A stretch of DNA of 64,000 bases, from assembly GCF_035013185.1 (NCBI RefSeq), contig NZ_JAYGJO010000014.1, positions 1 to 64,000 of the forward strand. The letters are read 5' to 3'. Position numbers and translations under genes: made by a program. Source of the stretch: Acerihabitans sp035013185 (GTDB lineage Bacteria > Pseudomonadota > Gammaproteobacteria > Enterobacterales > Enterobacteriaceae). How positions within the stretch are numbered: the stretch's first letter is position 1; every line of letters starts with the position of its first letter. Under the pieces are notes generated by a model. The model had not been told where the DNA came from, made no database searches, and was given only the letters and a program-made list of their open reading frames with translations. Shown piece by piece: positions 63,373 through 64,000 of this stretch.

Positions 63373-64000
63373 TCACGCATCGGCCTCATCCACCAGCAGC
63401 ACCTGGATGCCCTTGCCACGCAGCGCCTCCAGGTACTCTTGACTGATGCCCCGGTCGGTGATCAGAATATCCACCGCAGTCAGATCACAGACCACATTAG
63501 GGCTTTTGCGGCCGAACTTGGAGGAATCCACCAGCAAAATCAACTGCTGTGCGGCTTTACACATTGCCTGGCTGACGCCGTGCAGTTCGTTGAACGTAGT
63601 CACGCCGGCGTTCAGATCGACCCCATCGGCGCCGATAAACAATTTATCAAAACTAAAACGGGGAAACGCCGCTTCGGCCAGGCTGCCATGAAACGACGCG
63701 GAATTTTTCCGATAAGTGCCGCCGGGCATTAGAATAGTTTGATCATTGTCCAACTCCACCAGCTCATTGACGATGGTTAAGCTATTCGTCATCACGGTAA
63801 TATTATTGAATCGGGCCAGATAGGGCACGATTTGCAGCACAGTGCTGCCGGCGTCGAAAATCAGCGAATCACCATCATTGATTAATTTGGCCGCCGCACC
63901 GGCAATGCGCTTTTTTTTGGCGGTATTGATATGGGTTTTACGATCAATAGGCTGATCACCCTCGTCCCGGGACAATACCACTCCACCATAGGTCCGGATC
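63373..64000 (-). CDS. srlR: DeoR-family repressor, SrlR-like, cut by the window edge
   Basis: The C-terminal 209 residues of a glucitol/sorbitol operon repressor-like protein. IRTYGGVVLSRDEGDQPIDRKT enters from the right edge, then INTAKKKRIAGAAAKLI, DSLIFDAGSTVLQIVPYLARFNNITVMTNSLTIV, TILMPGGTYRK and DLNAGVTTFNELHGVSQAMC. These agree with E. coli SrlR almost block by block. The N-terminal DNA-binding region lies outside the window. Its regulon is not visible here. Confidence 0.88.
   Translation of the reverse strand, partial: IRTYGGVVLSRDEGDQPIDRKTHINTAKKKRIAGAAAKLINDGDSLIFDAGSTVLQIVPYLARFNNITVMTNSLTIVNELVELDNDQTILMPGGTYRKNSASFHGSLAEAAFPRFSFDKLFIGADGVDLNAGVTTFNELHGVSQAMCKAAQQLILLVDSSKFGRKSPNVVCDLTAVDILITDRGISQEYLEALRGKGIQVLLVDEADA

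Overview
The window looks like chromosome from a gammaproteobacterium of the order Enterobacterales. Near-full-length relatives of E. coli Kup, YebG (with a LexA box), YohJ/YohK, Cfa, LutABC (YkgEFG), TqsA, RhaT, RhaB, FucO, YqhD and SrlR are present. A GH28 polygalacturonase and a Kdo hydroxylase (KdoO), together with aromatic-compound genes, suggest a plant-, insect- or soil-associated lineage (Yersiniaceae, Pectobacteriaceae or Sodalis-like). The family cannot be fixed from the sequence alone. No rRNA, tRNA, CRISPR array or intact mobile element was recognised, only IS3-family remnants.

Layout, left to right. (1) 1-6114: an IS3 OrfA tail, then a leftward LytS/LytTR two-component pair and, upstream of it, a translationally coupled four-gene operon: ABC ATPase, MacB/FtsX-type permease, LolA-like periplasmic carrier and an outer-membrane beta-barrel candidate. 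Together these look like a dedicated inner-to-outer-membrane transport route. (2) 6115-10525: IS debris, then a visibly GC-rich acquired block: an HxlR regulator with three matching operator-like inverted repeats, two paralogous F420-type NAD(P)-binding oxidoreductases, an SDR and an NTF2-like protein. It ends in strong palindromes. (3) 10800-12634: SOS gene yebG and a DsbA-like exported thiol oxidoreductase. (4) 12635-18206: a second GC-rich block, tetR divergent from FUSC exporter - aldehyde dehydrogenase - carotenoid/stilbene-type oxygenase. It is probably for cleavage of a phenylpropenoid or stilbene to a benzaldehyde, oxidation to the acid, and export. (5) 18434-25110: a convergent RND efflux operon (MFP-RND-NodT) with its own, related TetR. 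(6) 25254-33523: succinate-semialdehyde-type dehydrogenase, membrane metallophosphoesterase, an AT-rich orphan protein, and a carbonyl-stress locus (PfpI/DJ-1 and YqhD divergent from a NemR-like regulator). (7) 33639-42463: LysR regulator divergent from an eight-gene set: ferredoxin-type reductase, cytosine-deaminase-like amidohydrolase, RidA, creatininase-like amidohydrolase, NMT1-type ABC importer and FAD-linked oxidase. It reads as an unassigned route for importing and dismantling a nitrogen heterocycle. (8) 42476-57987: polygalacturonase, yohJK, PerC-like and AraC regulators, cfa, lutABC, copC/yobA, kdoO, kup, a trypsin-like lipoprotein and tqsA. (9) 58019-64000: rhaB and rhaT without rhaA/rhaD, fucO behind a shared CRP-like site, a solitary pxpA-family gene, a heptanucleotide repeat inside a duplicated module, and the truncated end of an srlR-like repressor gene.

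The strongest candidates for undescribed biology are the LytTR-linked ABC/LolA-like/barrel operon, the LysR-linked heterocycle cluster, and the mirror-image pair of TetR-controlled aromatic modules. All functions are inferred from recognised motifs and gene order; no similarity search was run.
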